This document shows, one piece after another, positions 55,387 to 64,000 of a stretch of DNA of 64,000 nucleotides; within the stretch, counting starts at the first letter, position 1; the number at the start of each line of letters is the position of its first letter. Location: NCBI RefSeq assembly GCF_028737205.1, contig NZ_JAQZAL010000016.1, positions 62,001-126,000 on the forward strand. The letters run 5' to 3'. The notes under the pieces were generated by a model. It was not told the origin of the DNA and did no database searches. It saw only the letters and a list, made by a program, of their open reading frames with translations. The translations under genes and the position numbers were made by a program. This DNA is from Actinomycetospora lutea (GTDB lineage Bacteria; Actinomycetota; Actinomycetes; Mycobacteriales; Pseudonocardiaceae).

Positions 55387-56409
55387 GTGGGCCCTGTGGG
55401 CAGCGCTGTGGGCAGGGACGCCGCGGCCGTCCGACGACCGACGCTGCGGGCCCTGCTCGCCGGCCTGGCGGCGCTGCTGGTGCTGGCCGGCTGCGGCGGT
55501 GGCGGCGAGTCGGGCGGGGGCGGCGGGGGCGGCGCGACCCGCACCGTCGAGTCCGAGCGCGGCCCCGTGCAGGTCCCGGTGGCCCCGCAGCGGATCGCCG
55601 TGCTCTCGGGCGGGCTCGCGGGCGACCTGTTCACCCTCCAGGCCCCGGTCGTGGCGGCCGACCCCCGCGTGCTGGGCGTGAAGAACGACGCCTCCGGCTT
55701 CCCGCCCAGCTGGTCCGGCCAGGCCCAGCAGCAGGGCACGCAGCGGCTCGCGAGCGAGGGCGCCGGCCTGTCCATCGAGCAGGTCGCCGCCGCCCGGCCC
55801 GACCTCATCATCGGCGGCGGCCAGGGCTTCACCGCCGCGCAGGCCGCGAACGCCTACCCGCAGCTGCAGCAGATCGCCCCGACGGTGCTGCTGCCCGCCT
55901 TCACGCAGTGGCAGGACCAGCTGACGCGCATCGCCGACGTCGTCGGGCGCTCGGACCGCGTCCCCGGCCTGATGCAGGCCTACCAGGACCGGGCCGCCCA
56001 GGTCCGCGGCGCGCTGCGCGTGCCGCCGCAGCCGACGGTGTTCCTCTACAAGGCCCGCGACGGCAAGTCCTACGTGATCACGCCGACCGCCGCGCTGCCC
56101 GCGATCGCCCGCGATCTCGGCTTCACGCCCGACGACGTCCTCACCAAGGCGAACAACCCGCCGCTGTTCGGCACCGGCGACTCGTTCGAGGTCAGCCCGG
56201 AGCTGCTGCCGCGGGTGGCCGACGCCCCGACCGCCGTCTACGTCCCGATCGGTACGCAGCCGCTCGCGGAGATCCAGGCCGACCCGGTGTACGCCCGGCT
56301 TCCCGCCTTCAGCAGCGGGCAGGTCGACGAGGTGCCCTCCACGAGCTTCCGCCCGGACTACCAGGGCGCGATGAGCACGCTCGACACGTTCGCGACCCAG
56401 TTCCGCTGA
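55387..56409 (+). CDS. Ferric-siderophore ABC transporter substrate-binding lipoprotein
   Basis: The 340-aa product has a lipoprotein signal (LLAGLAALLVLAGCGGGG, lipobox LAGC), a Gly-rich linker, then a FecB/FepB-type binding fold (VPVAPQRIAVLSGG, RPDLIIGGGQGFTAAQ). It binds the iron-loaded siderophore outside the membrane. GTG 55387 is preceded by AGGGAGGA. First gene of an operon with formyltransferase, two permeases and ATPase. Confidence 0.92.
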   Translation: MGPVGSAVGRDAAAVRRPTLRALLAGLAALLVLAGCGGGGESGGGGGGGATRTVESERGPVQVPVAPQRIAVLSGGLAGDLFTLQAPVVAADPRVLGVKNDASGFPPSWSGQAQQQGTQRLASEGAGLSIEQVAAARPDLIIGGGQGFTAAQAANAYPQLQQIAPTVLLPAFTQWQDQLTRIADVVGRSDRVPGLMQAYQDRAAQVRGALRVPPQPTVFLYKARDGKSYVITPTAALPAIARDLGFTPDDVLTKANNPPLFGTGDSFEVSPELLPRVADAPTAVYVPIGTQPLAEIQADPVYARLPAFSSGQVDEVPSTSFRPDYQGAMSTLDTFATQFR

Positions 56410-56426
56410 GCCCGAGGAGCGCCCCC

Positions 56427-57365
56427 GTGCGGATCGTCCTGTTCGGCTACCAGAAGTGGGGCGCGCGGCTGCTCGCCGCGCTGCTCGAGTCCCGCCACGA
56501 GGTGGTGCTGACCGTCAGCCACCCCGAGGAGGGCGAGTGGGCGCCCGCGATCTTCGAGGAGTCGATGGGCGACCTGGCCCGCGAGCACGGCATCCCCGTC
56601 GTCTACCGCGAGAAGGCCGTCGACGACGAGCTCGTCAAGACGATCGAGGGCTCCGGCGCCGAGATCGGGCTGGCCTGCAACTGGCGGACGTGGATCAGCC
56701 CCGCGGTGTTCTCGGCGCCGGCCCGCGGCACCGTGAACACCCACGACTCGCTGCTGCCGAAGTACGCCGGCTTCTCCCCGCTGAACTGGGCCCTGATCAA
56801 CGGGGAGAGCCAGGTCGGGATCACCGCGCACTGGATGGACGCCGACCTCGACCGCGGCGACATCATCACCCAGCGCACGGTGCCGGTGACGCCGACCGAC
56901 ACCACCGAGGACCTGTTCCACCGCACCGTCGAGCTGTTCGGGCCGCTCTCGCTCGACGCGTTCGACCGCATCGAGCACGGCCCGCACGACTGGCTGCGCC
57001 AGGACCCGGAGCACGCGTCGTTCTTCCACAAGCGCGCCGACCCCGACAACCGGATCCACTGGGACCGGTCGGCGCGGGACCTCGTCAACCTCGTCCGCGC
57101 CCAGACCGGGCCCTACCCGAACGCCTGGTGCCTGCACGAGGGCCGGCGGCTGCGGGTGCTCGAGGCGTCGGTGTCGGCGCAGAAGGCCGGCGGCACGCAC
57201 GGGCGGGTGTTCGCGCGCGAGGGCCGCGGCGTGATCGTCGTCGCCGGCCCCGAGTCGTGGCGCGGCGGGCAGCACGGCCTGGTGCTGCAGCGGGTCCTCG
57301 ACGCCGACGGCACCGAGCACGTCGCCGGCGACTATTTCCGGCGGATGGGCGACTACCTCGAATGA
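56427..57365 (+). CDS. Formyltransferase, probably N5-hydroxyornithine-type
   Basis: The 312-aa product is a methionyl-tRNA formyltransferase-like enzyme using 10-formyl-tetrahydrofolate. The N/H/D active-site pattern is visible in NTHDSLLPKYAGFSPLNWAL and DADLDRGDII. In siderophore clusters such as coelichelin and rhodochelin, such enzymes formylate N5-hydroxyornithine to make a hydroxamate. Being between uptake genes supports that role. The partner N-monooxygenase is not in the window. The stop overlaps the permease ATG by 4 bp. GAGGAG precedes GTG 56427. Confidence 0.85.
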   Translation: MRIVLFGYQKWGARLLAALLESRHEVVLTVSHPEEGEWAPAIFEESMGDLAREHGIPVVYREKAVDDELVKTIEGSGAEIGLACNWRTWISPAVFSAPARGTVNTHDSLLPKYAGFSPLNWALINGESQVGITAHWMDADLDRGDIITQRTVPVTPTDTTEDLFHRTVELFGPLSLDAFDRIEHGPHDWLRQDPEHASFFHKRADPDNRIHWDRSARDLVNLVRAQTGPYPNAWCLHEGRRLRVLEASVSAQKAGGTHGRVFAREGRGVIVVAGPESWRGGQHGLVLQRVLDADGTEHVAGDYFRRMGDYLE

Positions 57366-58411
57366 CCGCCGCGACCGCCCCCTCCGAGGAGGACCGCAGG
57401 TCCCCACCCCTGTTCACCGGGCCCGCCCGCGTGGCGGGCCTGGTGGTGGCGGCGGTCCTGCTGGTCGTGGCGGTCCTGCTGTCGCTGGCGGTGGGGGCGC
57501 TGCCGGTGTCCCCGCTCCAGGTCGTGACGGCGTTCACCGACTATTCCGGCACCGACGCGCACGTCGCGGTCCGCGAGCTGCGGCTCCCCCGCACGCTGAT
57601 CGGGATCGCGGTCGGCGCCGCGCTCGCCGCGGCGGGGACGGTGATCCAGGGCGTCACCCGCAACCCGCTCGCCGACCCCGGCATCCTCGGCATCGAGGCC
57701 GGGGCGGCGTTCGCGGTGGTGACGGCGATCTACGTCCTGGGCATCTCCACGGTGGGCGGCTACTCCTGGTTCGCGCTGGCCGGCGCGGCCGTCGCCGCCG
57801 TCGTCGTGTACGCGCTCGGGGCCTCGGGGCGGGCGGCCTCGAGCCCGGTGACGCTCGCGCTCGCGGGCGCCGCGGTGGCCGCGCTGCTCATCGCGCTGAC
57901 CTCGGCCCTCGCGCTGCTGGACTCCGGCACCCTCGACGCGTTCCGGTTCTGGGTGGTCGGCTCGCTCGCCGGGCGCGACCTCGCGATGCTGGCCGGCGCG
58001 GCCCCGTTCCTCGGCGTGGGCCTGCTGTTCGCGCTCGCGTCCGGGCGCGCGCTCAACGCGCTGGCGCTCGGCGAGGACGTGGCCCGCTCGCTGGGCCAGC
58101 GGGTCGCGCTGAACCGGGTGCTCGCGGCGCTCGCGGTCGTCGGCTGCGCCGGCGGGGCCGTGGCCATCGCCGGCCCGATCGGCTTCGTCGGGCTGGTCGT
58201 CCCGCACGCCGCCCGGGCGCTCGTCGGCCCGGACTACCGGTGGCTGCTGCCCTCCGCGATGCTGCTCGGCCCGATCCTGCTGCTGGTCGCCGACGTGCTC
58301 GGCCGCGTCCTCGTGTCGCCGGGCGAGCTGCAGGTCGGGATCGTCATGGCCGTGATCGGCGCGCCGGTGTTCATCTGGCTCGTGCGCCGGGGACGGCTGG
58401 TGGCGCTGTGA
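57362..58411 (+). CDS. Ferric-siderophore ABC transporter permease (FecCD family, FepD-like)
   Basis: The 349-aa permease has nine or ten helices and the family motifs LRLPRTLIGIAVGAALAAAG, RNPLADPGILGIEAGAA and AGPIGFVGLVVPHAARALVG. It pairs with the next gene to form the membrane channel. ATG 57362 overlaps the formyltransferase stop, and its own stop overlaps the next GTG. Confidence 0.94.
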   Translation: MTAATAPSEEDRRSPPLFTGPARVAGLVVAAVLLVVAVLLSLAVGALPVSPLQVVTAFTDYSGTDAHVAVRELRLPRTLIGIAVGAALAAAGTVIQGVTRNPLADPGILGIEAGAAFAVVTAIYVLGISTVGGYSWFALAGAAVAAVVVYALGASGRAASSPVTLALAGAAVAALLIALTSALALLDSGTLDAFRFWVVGSLAGRDLAMLAGAAPFLGVGLLFALASGRALNALALGEDVARSLGQRVALNRVLAALAVVGCAGGAVAIAGPIGFVGLVVPHAARALVGPDYRWLLPSAMLLGPILLLVADVLGRVLVSPGELQVGIVMAVIGAPVFIWLVRRGRLVAL

Positions 58412-59475
58412 GCGCTCCGCCCACCGGCGCGCCGACCCGCCCGCGCCGCGTCCCCGTCCGGACCTCGGGGTTCTCGCGGCTGCTCGACCTGCGCCTGCTC
58501 GCGGTGTGCGCCGGCGCGCTCGTCGTCGGGGTGGTCGCGGCCGCGCTGTCGGTGAGCCTCGGGGAGTTCCCGATCCCGCTGGGCGACGTCGCCGCCACCC
58601 TCGTCGGGCAGGGCACGCGCAGCGACGAGTTCATCATCGTGGGGCTCCGGCTGCCGCGGGCGCTGGTCGGGCTGGGCTGCGGGACGGCGCTCGGCATCTC
58701 GGGGCTGGTGTTCCAGACGCTGGTGCGCAACCCGCTGGCGGCGCCGGACATCATCGGCGTCACCGGCGGCGCGAGCCTCACGGGTGTCGCGATCCTCATC
58801 CTCGGCGCGCCGGCCGCGCTGCTGCCCGTCGGCGCGTTCGTCGGCGCCGTCGCGTCGGCGACGCTGGTGTACGCGCTGGCCTGGCGCGGCGGGCTCTCGC
58901 CGTACCGCCTGGTGCTGATCGGCATCGCGCTGGCCGCGGCGTTCTCGGCCGGCACGTCGTACCTGCTGGTCGTGGGCGAGCTGATCGACGTGCAGCGCGC
59001 CGCGGTGTGGCTCGTCGGCAGCCTCAACGGCGTGACGTGGGAGGAGTTCTGGCCGCTGCTGGTCGGGCTCGTGCTCCTGCTGCCCGCGACGGCCCTCCTC
59101 GCGCGGGGCCTGGACGCGCTGGCGCTGGGCGAGGAGTCCGCCGTGGCGCTCGGCATCCGCGTGCAGCGCGCCCGTCTCGGGCTCGTGGTCGTGGCCGCGG
59201 CGCTCGCGGCGTTCGCCGTGGCCGCGGCCGGGCCGATCGGGTTCGTCGCGTTCATCGCCCCGCACATCGCCCGGCGCCTGTCCGGGCTGACCGGAGCCGC
59301 CGCGCTCCCCGCGGCCGCGCTCGTCGGGGGCGTGCTGGTGATGGTCTGCGACCTCGTCGCCCGGCTCGTCCTGGCCCCGATCGAGCTGCCGGTCGGCACC
59401 GTGACCGCCGTCGTCGGCGCGCCCTTCTTCCTGTACCTGCTCCACCGCGCGAACCGTCCCGTGGGAGGGGGCTGA
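58408..59475 (+). CDS. Ferric-siderophore ABC transporter permease (FecCD family, FepG-like)
   Basis: The 355-aa permease has LRLPRALVGLGCGTALGISG, RNPLAAPDIIGVTGGASLTG and AGPIGFVAFIAPHIARRLSG, typical of the second FecCD subunit. The first 35 residues are basic and cytoplasmic. GTG start with 4-bp overlap. The ATPase gene follows after 3 bp. Confidence 0.94.
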   Translation: MSAPPTGAPTRPRRVPVRTSGFSRLLDLRLLAVCAGALVVGVVAAALSVSLGEFPIPLGDVAATLVGQGTRSDEFIIVGLRLPRALVGLGCGTALGISGLVFQTLVRNPLAAPDIIGVTGGASLTGVAILILGAPAALLPVGAFVGAVASATLVYALAWRGGLSPYRLVLIGIALAAAFSAGTSYLLVVGELIDVQRAAVWLVGSLNGVTWEEFWPLLVGLVLLLPATALLARGLDALALGEESAVALGIRVQRARLGLVVVAAALAAFAVAAAGPIGFVAFIAPHIARRLSGLTGAAALPAAALVGGVLVMVCDLVARLVLAPIELPVGTVTAVVGAPFFLYLLHRANRPVGGG

Positions 59476-59478
59476 CCC

Positions 59479-60582
59479 GTGAGCCTGCACGCCCGTGACC
59501 TGACCCTGGGCTACGGCGGGGACCCGGTCGTCGCCGACCTCTCCCTCGCGCTGCCCGCGGGCGAGATCACGGCGATCGTCGGCGCCAACGCCTGCGGCAA
59601 GTCGACGCTGCTGCGCGGGCTCGCCCGCCTGCTCGCTCCCCGGTCCGGGGCGGTGCTGCTCGACGGGACCGAGCTCGCGAAGCTCGGCACCCGCGAGGTC
59701 GCCCGGCGCCTCGGCCTGCTGCCGCAGTCGCCCGCGGCACCCGAGGGGCTGACCGTGGAGGACCTCGTCGCCCGCGGCCGCTACCCGCACCAGTCCTGGC
59801 TGCAGCAGTTCTCCCGCGACGACCAGGACCACATCGAGTGGGCCCTCGAGGTCACCGACACGGTCGGGCTGCGCCGCCGCGCGCTCGACCAGCTGTCCGG
59901 CGGTCAGCGCCAGCGGGCCTGGATTGCGATGGCCCTGGCCCAGGACACCGAGATCCTGCTGCTCGACGAGCCCACCACGTTCCTCGACATGGCCCACCAG
60001 GTCGAGGTGCTCGACCTGCTCGCCGACCTCAACCGCGAGCAGGGCCGCACCGTCGTCATGGTGCTGCACGACCTCAACCAGGCCTGCCGCTACGCCGACC
60101 ACCTGGTCGCCATGCACCGGGGGCGCATCCACGTGCAGGGCCCGCCCGCCGAGGTCGTCGACGCGGAGATGGTCAAGGCCGTCTTCGGGCTCGACGTGCG
60201 GATCGTCGCCGACCCCGAGGAGCACACGCCCCTGTGCGTGCCCGCGCGGCGGCGCCGCCGGCGCTCGGAGGCGGCGGTCGGCGAGCACGATCCCTCGCCC
60301 CGGACCCGACCTGACCAGCCCCCTGCACCGACGGAAGGACCAGCCATGGCGGCAGTGATCCTCGATCGCGACCGGCTCCGGGCCGACATCGCGGCGGCCC
60401 TCGGCGAGGCGCCCGAGGACGTCGGCGACGACGACGACCTCATGGATCTCGGCCTCGACTCGATCCGGCTCATGAGCCTCGTCGAGCAGTGGCGCGCCGA
60501 GACCGGCTCCGAGATCGGCTTCGTCGACCTCGCCGAGGAACCCACTGTCGCGGCCTGGAGCCGCCTGTTCAACGGAGCGTGA
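59479..60582 (+). CDS. Siderophore ABC transporter ATPase read in frame with an acyl/aryl carrier domain
   Basis: The 367-aa frame has an FepC/FecE-type ATPase (residues 1-255): Walker [10 protein letters not shown], signature [18 protein letters not shown], Walker [13 protein letters not shown] and the switch His in VLHDLNQ. No stop codon follows. An Arg-rich then Pro-rich linker of about 35 residues leads into a phosphopantetheine carrier domain (290-367) with [15 protein letters not shown]. Ribosomes starting at GTG 59479 should make the fusion. An internal ribosome-binding site and ATG (60346) may also give the carrier alone. One base shift would bring a TGA into frame in the linker. Confidence 0.88.
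   Translation: MSLHARDLTLGYGGDPVVADLSLALPAGEITAIVGANACGKSTLLRGLARLLAPRSGAVLLDGTELAKLGTREVARRLGLLPQSPAAPEGLTVEDLVARGRYPHQSWLQQFSRDDQDHIEWALEVTDTVGLRRRALDQLSGGQRQRAWIAMALAQDTEILLLDEPTTFLDMAHQVEVLDLLADLNREQGRTVVMVLHDLNQACRYADHLVAMHRGRIHVQGPPAEVVDAEMVKAVFGLDVRIVADPEEHTPLCVPARRRRRRSEAAVGEHDPSPRTRPDQPPAPTEGPAMAAVILDRDRLRADIAAALGEAPEDVGDDDDLMDLGLDSIRLMSLVEQWRAETGSEIGFVDLAEEPTVAAWSRLFNGA
60346..60582 (+). other. Carrier protein (ArCP/PCP) with own internal start
   Basis: ATG 60346 is preceded by GGAAGGA (60333-60339) at good spacing and would give a 78-aa free carrier, [20 protein letters not shown] and so on, with the 4'-phosphopantetheine Ser in GLDSIRLM. The isochorismatase in this locus lacks the carrier domain that EntB has, so this is the likely carrier for 2,3-DHB that feeds the NRPS. 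It is in frame with the ATPase. Confidence 0.75.
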
Positions 60583-60586
60583 CCCG

Positions 60587-60841
60587 ATGCCCAATCCGTT
60601 CGACGACAGCGACGGCCGCTTCCTCGTGCTCGTGAACGACGAGGGCCAGCACAGCCTCTGGCCCGTCTTCGCCGAGGTCCCGGCGGGGTGGACGGTGGTG
60701 CTGGGCGCCGAGGCCCCGGGCGGCGGGACGGACGGCGAGCCGGGCGTCGACCGTGCCGCCGCGCTCGCCTACGTGGAGCAGCACTGGACCGACATGCGTC
60801 CCCGCAGCCTCGTGGAGAGCATGGAGCGCGCGGGGCGCTGA
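60587..60841 (+). CDS. MbtH-like protein
   Basis: MbtH proteins bind adenylation domains and are often needed for their activity. The 84-aa product has the signature [20 protein letters not shown] and [17 protein letters not shown]. It is slightly longer than usual because of a Gly/Glu-rich insert. ATG 60587 lies 4 bp after the carrier stop. Last gene of the uptake/carrier operon. Confidence 0.94.
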   Translation: MPNPFDDSDGRFLVLVNDEGQHSLWPVFAEVPAGWTVVLGAEAPGGGTDGEPGVDRAAALAYVEQHWTDMRPRSLVESMERAGR

Positions 60842-60861
60842 CCCCTGACGCGGCGGTTACC

Positions 60862-60896
60862 GGCTGGTATCGCTCGCCTGGCGAGGGATACCAGCC
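60862..60896 (+). terminator. Hairpin after the MbtH gene
   Basis: GGCTGGTATC (60862-60871) and GATACCAGCC (60887-60896) are perfect arms; the inner CTCGC/GCGAG extends the stem. It starts 20 bp after the stop. No T-run. Confidence 0.65.
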
Positions 60897-60960
60897 AGTA
60901 GCGCTCGGGGCGGGGGTCGTGGCCCTGGCGGCATTGCCGTGGCGTCGCGCCGGGGCTCGT

Positions 60961-60974
60961 GGAGATCACGAGCA
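60961..60974. repeat. Partial copy of the inverted-repeat element
   Basis: GGAGATCACGAGCA equals the first 14 bases of copy A's flank and left arm (from 19303). The rest of the element is missing. The match ends 11 bp before the recognisable end of the NRPS remnant. Confidence 0.5.
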
Positions 60975-60984
60975 TCACGCGCCC

Positions 60985-61250
60985 CGTAGAGCGTCGCGAC
61001 CCGGCGGGCGATCAGCGAGGAGCCGTACGCGTCCGTCACCACCTGCTGGTAGCGGTGGAACCAGACGTGGTGCCCTCGTCGAGGCGCAGCAGGGCGGGGG
61101 AGGACCGCGGGCCCTCGTGCAGTTCCGAGGGGGCCCTGGGCCTCCTCGATCCACGTGTGCGCCGCCGGTGGTGTGGATCGGGGTGGCGGGGTCGAGGTGG
61201 TGGGCGAACCAGATGCCCTCCTGCGCCCCGGTGAGGGGCAGGTCGGTCAC
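60985..61250 (-). pseudogene. Remnant of an NRPS condensation domain, frameshifted
   Basis: From GTG 61250 the minus strand reads [20 protein letters not shown], a clear C-domain N-terminus. The homology then changes frame (ALLRLDEGT in another frame, then [17 protein letters not shown] and SSLIARRVATLYG in a third). The HHxxxDG active site has become YQQVVTDAYG, and the spacing is too short, so about 50 or more residues are deleted. It overlaps the isochorismatase stop by 4 bp, as if an NRPS gene once followed in the operon. The sequence beyond 60985 shows no homology. Confidence 0.8.
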
Positions 61251-61918
61251 GCCGGTGCGCGGCGGGCGACGCGGTCGAACGCTCCGAGCACGCCGGCGGT
61301 CGGGAGCACGACCCCGCAGCGCTGCGCGGTCCACGTCAGGGCCTGCTCGTGGTGGTCGCGGGAGAAGTCGGCGACCGCGTCGGCCACGAGGAACGGCTGC
61401 ACGTCGCGCATGAACGCCTCGACGGCGGTGACCATGCACCCGATGTGCGCGTAGATCCCGGTGATCAGCAGCTGGTCACGGCCCGCGTCGGCGAGCAGGT
61501 CGTGCAGCGAGCTGCGCTGGAAGGCGCTGTAGCGCCACTTGGTCAGGACCTCGTCGCCGGCCGCGGGCGCGAGCTCGTCGACGATCGACACGACCCCGGG
61601 GTCCTCGAGGTAGGCGGCAGCCGGCCCACGTCCCCAGAAGTCGTCGAGCAGGCCGCGGTCGGCGGGCGGCTGCTCGCCGGGCTGCGCGGTGTAGACGACC
61701 GGGACGCCCAGCGACCGGGCCCGGGCGGTCAGCGTGGCGATGTTCGCGACGCAGACGCTCACCGGCTCCTCGTCCCGCGCGAACGGGGCGAGGAAGTAGC
61801 GCTGCATGTCGTGGACGAGCAGGACCGCGCGCTCGGGGTCGGGCGACCAGTCGGGGCGGCTGGCCGGCAGCTCGTCCGCGTGCGGCATCGGGTAGGGCGC
61901 GATCGACGGGATGCTCAC
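61247..61918 (-). CDS. Isochorismatase (2,3-dihydro-2,3-dihydroxybenzoate synthase), without carrier domain
   Basis: The enzyme cleaves isochorismate to 2,3-dihydro-DHB and pyruvate. The 223-aa product matches the EntB/DhbB N-terminal domain: [15 protein letters not shown] (Asp), [12 protein letters not shown] (Lys), [19 protein letters not shown]. The C-terminal carrier domain of EntB is missing. GTG 61918 overlaps the ligase stop by 4 bp. Confidence 0.94.
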   Translation of the reverse strand: MSIPSIAPYPMPHADELPASRPDWSPDPERAVLLVHDMQRYFLAPFARDEEPVSVCVANIATLTARARSLGVPVVYTAQPGEQPPADRGLLDDFWGRGPAAAYLEDPGVVSIVDELAPAAGDEVLTKWRYSAFQRSSLHDLLADAGRDQLLITGIYAHIGCMVTAVEAFMRDVQPFLVADAVADFSRDHHEQALTWTAQRCGVVLPTAGVLGAFDRVARRAPA

Positions 61919-63669
61919 GGGTGGGTCTCCTCTGCCTGCTCGGCCTGGCTCGACGTGGCGCGCGCGGCGAGCGCGGTCCGCAGCGCCCGGCGGCTGGTCT
62001 TGCCCACCCCGGTGACGGGGAAGGCGTCGACGACCTCCACGGTGTCCGGCACCTTGTAGGCGGCCACCCCGCGCTCGCGCACGAAGCGGCGCAGGGCGTT
62101 CGGGCGCGGCGCGTCCCGGTCGGGCACCGGGATGACGTAGGCGTGGGTGCACTCGCCCAGGAACTCGTCCGGGACGCCGACGATCGCCGCGTCGACGACG
62201 TCGGGGTGGGCGAGCAGGTGGTTCTCGACCTCCTCCGCGGCGATCTTCTCGCCGCCCCGGTTGATCTGTTCCTTGACCCGGCCGGTGACGACGATGTCGC
62301 CGCGCTCGGTGATCCGGACCAGGTCGCCGGTGCGGTAGAAGCCGTCGGCGGTGAACGCCTCGGCGTTTTGCTCCGCGGCGCGGTAGTAGCCGCGGATCGT
62401 GTAGGGCCCGCGGGTGAGCAGGGCCCCGACCTCGCCGCGGGGCACCTCGCGCTCGTCGGGGTCCGCGGGGTCGACCACCCGGATCTCGTCGTCCGGCGAG
62501 ATCGGACTGCCCTGGGTCTCCTCGACGACGTCGTCGGGGTCGTCGTCGCGGGTGTAGTTGACGAGGCCCTCGGCCATGCCGAACACCTGCTGCAGGCGCG
62601 CCCCCAGCGCCGCCGGGATGCGGCGGGCGAGCTCGGCGGCGCACTTGGCCCCGCCGACCTGCAGCATCGCGAGGCTGGAGAGGTCCCTCGTCGACGACGA
62701 GGCCGCCTGCACCCACGCCGCCGCCAGCGGCGGGACCACGGCGGCCAGCGTGACCCGTTCCGCCTCGATCAGCGCGAAGCAGGTGTCGGCGTCGGGTGCG
62801 GGCGCGAGCACCGAGGTCCCGCCGGCGTGGACCACGCCCAGCAGGCCCGGCGAGCTCATCGTGAAGTTGTGGGCGGCCGGCAGGGCCGCGAGGTACACGG
62901 TGTCGCGCGACAGGCCGCAGATCTCCGCGCTGGCCCGGACGCTGTAGAGGTAGTCGTCGTGGGTGCGCGGGATCAGCTTGGGCAGCCCCGTCGTGCCGCC
63001 CGAGAGCTGCAGGAACGCGACCGACGACGGATCGGCGTCGTCGCCGGGCAGCACGTCGGGCGGGGTGCGGCGCAGCGAGGCGAGCGTGACGGCACGGTCG
63101 GGGAGCTCGCCGCCGCCCGCGACCACCACGTGGCGCACGCTCGGCACCGCGGCGGCCACCTCGGCGGCCGCCGCCGCGTGGTCGAACCGGTCGTGCCGGG
63201 CCACCGTGACGATCGCGACCGCCTCGGCGTGCTCGGCGAAGTAGCGGATCTCGCTGCCGCGGTGGGCGGGCAGCGCGAACACGGGCAGCGCGCCGAGCCG
63301 GAACAGCGCGAAGACCGTCTCCAGGTACTCGGGGACGTTCGGGAGCCACACCACGACCCGGTCGCCGGGTGCCACCCCGCGCTCGGCGAGGCCGGCGGCC
63401 AGGCCGCGGGCGCGCGCGTCGAGCTCGGCGTAGGTCCAGCGCTGCGCGCCCGACGGGCCGGTGCCGACGACGGCCGTGCGGTCGCCGTGGTCGGCGACGG
63501 CACGGTCGAGCAGCGCCGGGAAGGTCTGCCCTGTCCAGTACCCCGCCGCGCGGTAGCGCTCGGCGAACGCGGCCGGGTAGGGCACGACGTCCTCGGCGAG
63601 CGACCCGCTCACGGTGCTGGTCGGTGCCAGCTCCCCTATCGCCGTGCTCCCGTGAACGCTCCGTGTCAC
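61915..63669 (-). CDS. 2,3-dihydroxybenzoate-AMP ligase (EntE/DhbE-type)
   Basis: The enzyme activates 2,3-DHB as its adenylate and loads it on a carrier. The 584-aa product has [20 protein letters not shown] with [14 protein letters not shown] (aryl-acid type His), [22 protein letters not shown] and [18 protein letters not shown]. The family's usual length is 540, so a short N-terminal extension is present. GTG 63669 overlaps the isochorismate synthase stop. A Met-free N-terminus leaves the exact start open. Confidence 0.94.
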   Translation of the reverse strand: MTRSVHGSTAIGELAPTSTVSGSLAEDVVPYPAAFAERYRAAGYWTGQTFPALLDRAVADHGDRTAVVGTGPSGAQRWTYAELDARARGLAAGLAERGVAPGDRVVVWLPNVPEYLETVFALFRLGALPVFALPAHRGSEIRYFAEHAEAVAIVTVARHDRFDHAAAAAEVAAAVPSVRHVVVAGGGELPDRAVTLASLRRTPPDVLPGDDADPSSVAFLQLSGGTTGLPKLIPRTHDDYLYSVRASAEICGLSRDTVYLAALPAAHNFTMSSPGLLGVVHAGGTSVLAPAPDADTCFALIEAERVTLAAVVPPLAAAWVQAASSSTRDLSSLAMLQVGGAKCAAELARRIPAALGARLQQVFGMAEGLVNYTRDDDPDDVVEETQGSPISPDDEIRVVDPADPDEREVPRGEVGALLTRGPYTIRGYYRAAEQNAEAFTADGFYRTGDLVRITERGDIVVTGRVKEQINRGGEKIAAEEVENHLLAHPDVVDAAIVGVPDEFLGECTHAYVIPVPDRDAPRPNALRRFVRERGVAAYKVPDTVEVVDAFPVTGVGKTSRRALRTALAARATSSQAEQAEETHP

Positions 63670-64000
63670 GGTGTCGCCTCCAGGCCCAGCGCCGCGAGCA
63701 GCGTGCGGAACTTGGCGGCGGTCTCGGCGAGCTCGGCCTCCGGCCGCGAGCCCTCGACGACGCCCGCCCCCGCGTAGACGCGCACCGCGCGACCGGCGAC
63801 CTCGGCGCAGCGGATGGTCACCGCCCACTCCCCGTCCCCGGCGGCGTCGCACCACCCGACCAGGCCCGTGTAGAAGCCGCGCGGGAACTCCTCGAGCTCC
63901 TCGATCGCCGCGCGCGCGGCGTCGGTCGGCTCGCCGCACACCGCGGGCGTCGGGTGCAGCGCCTCGGCGAGCTGCAGCGAGGTCGGCGCGGGGTCGCGCA
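63666..64000 (-). CDS. Isochorismate synthase, C-terminal part
   Basis: The final 111 residues of a chorismate-utilising enzyme are visible, including [50 protein letters not shown] and [10 protein letters not shown], typical of EntC/DhbC. It converts chorismate to isochorismate as the first DHB step. The start lies beyond the right edge. It is the first visible gene of the DHB operon (synthase, ligase, isochorismatase). Confidence 0.93.
   Translation of the reverse strand, partial: RDPAPTSLQLAEALHPTPAVCGEPTDAARAAIEELEEFPRGFYTGLVGWCDAAGDGEWAVTIRCAEVAGRAVRVYAGAGVVEGSRPEAELAETAAKFRTLLAALGLEATP

Noticed and set aside
48103-56409. A 2768-codon open frame on the plus strand opposite the NRPS
   Set aside because: It is an antisense artefact of the high GC content. 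It reads through the end of the reductase gene and has Asp/Arg/His/Gly-biased low-complexity composition. Only its last 340 codons (substrate-binding lipoprotein) are real.

Overview
The window is very GC-rich, high-coding-density DNA. It has many GTG starts, 4-bp ATGA/GTGA gene overlaps and several TANNNT -10 boxes lying 6-10 nt before a start codon. Gene content and order point to an actinomycete, most likely of the Pseudonocardiaceae type (genus is an inference). The backbone follows an order familiar from Mycobacterium tuberculosis (recalled from memory): ilvN-ilvB-PH protein (Rv3002c-Rv3004), an LppZ-like lipoprotein, gatB-gatA-gatC, an ACT protein, ligA, a short MetE-like protein, mnmA, iscS, etfA and etfB (Rv3024c-Rv3029c). 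No tRNA, rRNA, CRISPR array, transposase or phage gene was seen.

Region by region. 1-4965 is branched-chain amino acid synthesis: ilvN (cut by the left edge), ilvB behind a short Ile/Leu/Val-rich leader peptide and attenuator, a divergent PH-domain membrane protein and ilvD. 4972-8592 holds small and membrane genes, a 2-hydroxyacid dehydrogenase-like protein, an LppZ-like lipoprotein and a secreted protein. 8767-21923 has gatCAB, ACT, BKACE, ligA, a second hydroxyacid dehydrogenase, the MetE-like protein, an ArsR regulator, an annotated-family DNA glycosylase and an EamA/RhtA transporter. 21981-23841 looks like a zinc-starvation unit: a small Cys/His-rich protein, a CobW-like protein and the Cys-free form of ribosomal protein L33, around a Zur/Fur-type palindrome.

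23866-38537 is an accessory catabolic block with two molybdenum-hydroxylase operons. The first (24796-31536) carries a CoA ligase, large subunit, enoyl-CoA hydratase, FAD subunit and a 2Fe-2S subunit fused to a CoxG-like domain, with a PadR regulator diverging from it. The second (33793-38537) has FAD, 2Fe-2S and large subunits plus a cyclase-family hydrolase. A second hydratase and a LacI regulator lie between them. Backbone genes resume at 38546-45297 (PRC-barrel, HTH, mnmA, iscS, a lone P450, etfA, etfB). Four copies of a TAC-N6-GTA operator-like sequence sit upstream of etfB and the neighbouring small gene.

45730-64000 is an iron-acquisition locus: MFS exporter, siderophore-interacting reductase, a dimodular NRPS (C-A-T-C-A-T-TE), FecB/CD/C-type uptake genes, a hydroxyornithine-type formyltransferase, a carrier protein read in frame with the ABC ATPase, MbtH, isochorismatase, a 2,3-dihydroxybenzoate-AMP ligase and an isochorismate synthase cut by the right edge. 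Iron-box-like palindromes lie in the divergent promoter regions. The parts suggest a mixed catecholate (2,3-DHB) and hydroxamate siderophore, but no amino-acid N-monooxygenase or 2,3-dihydro-DHB dehydrogenase is in view. A frameshifted condensation-domain remnant next to the isochorismatase records loss of an older NRPS gene.
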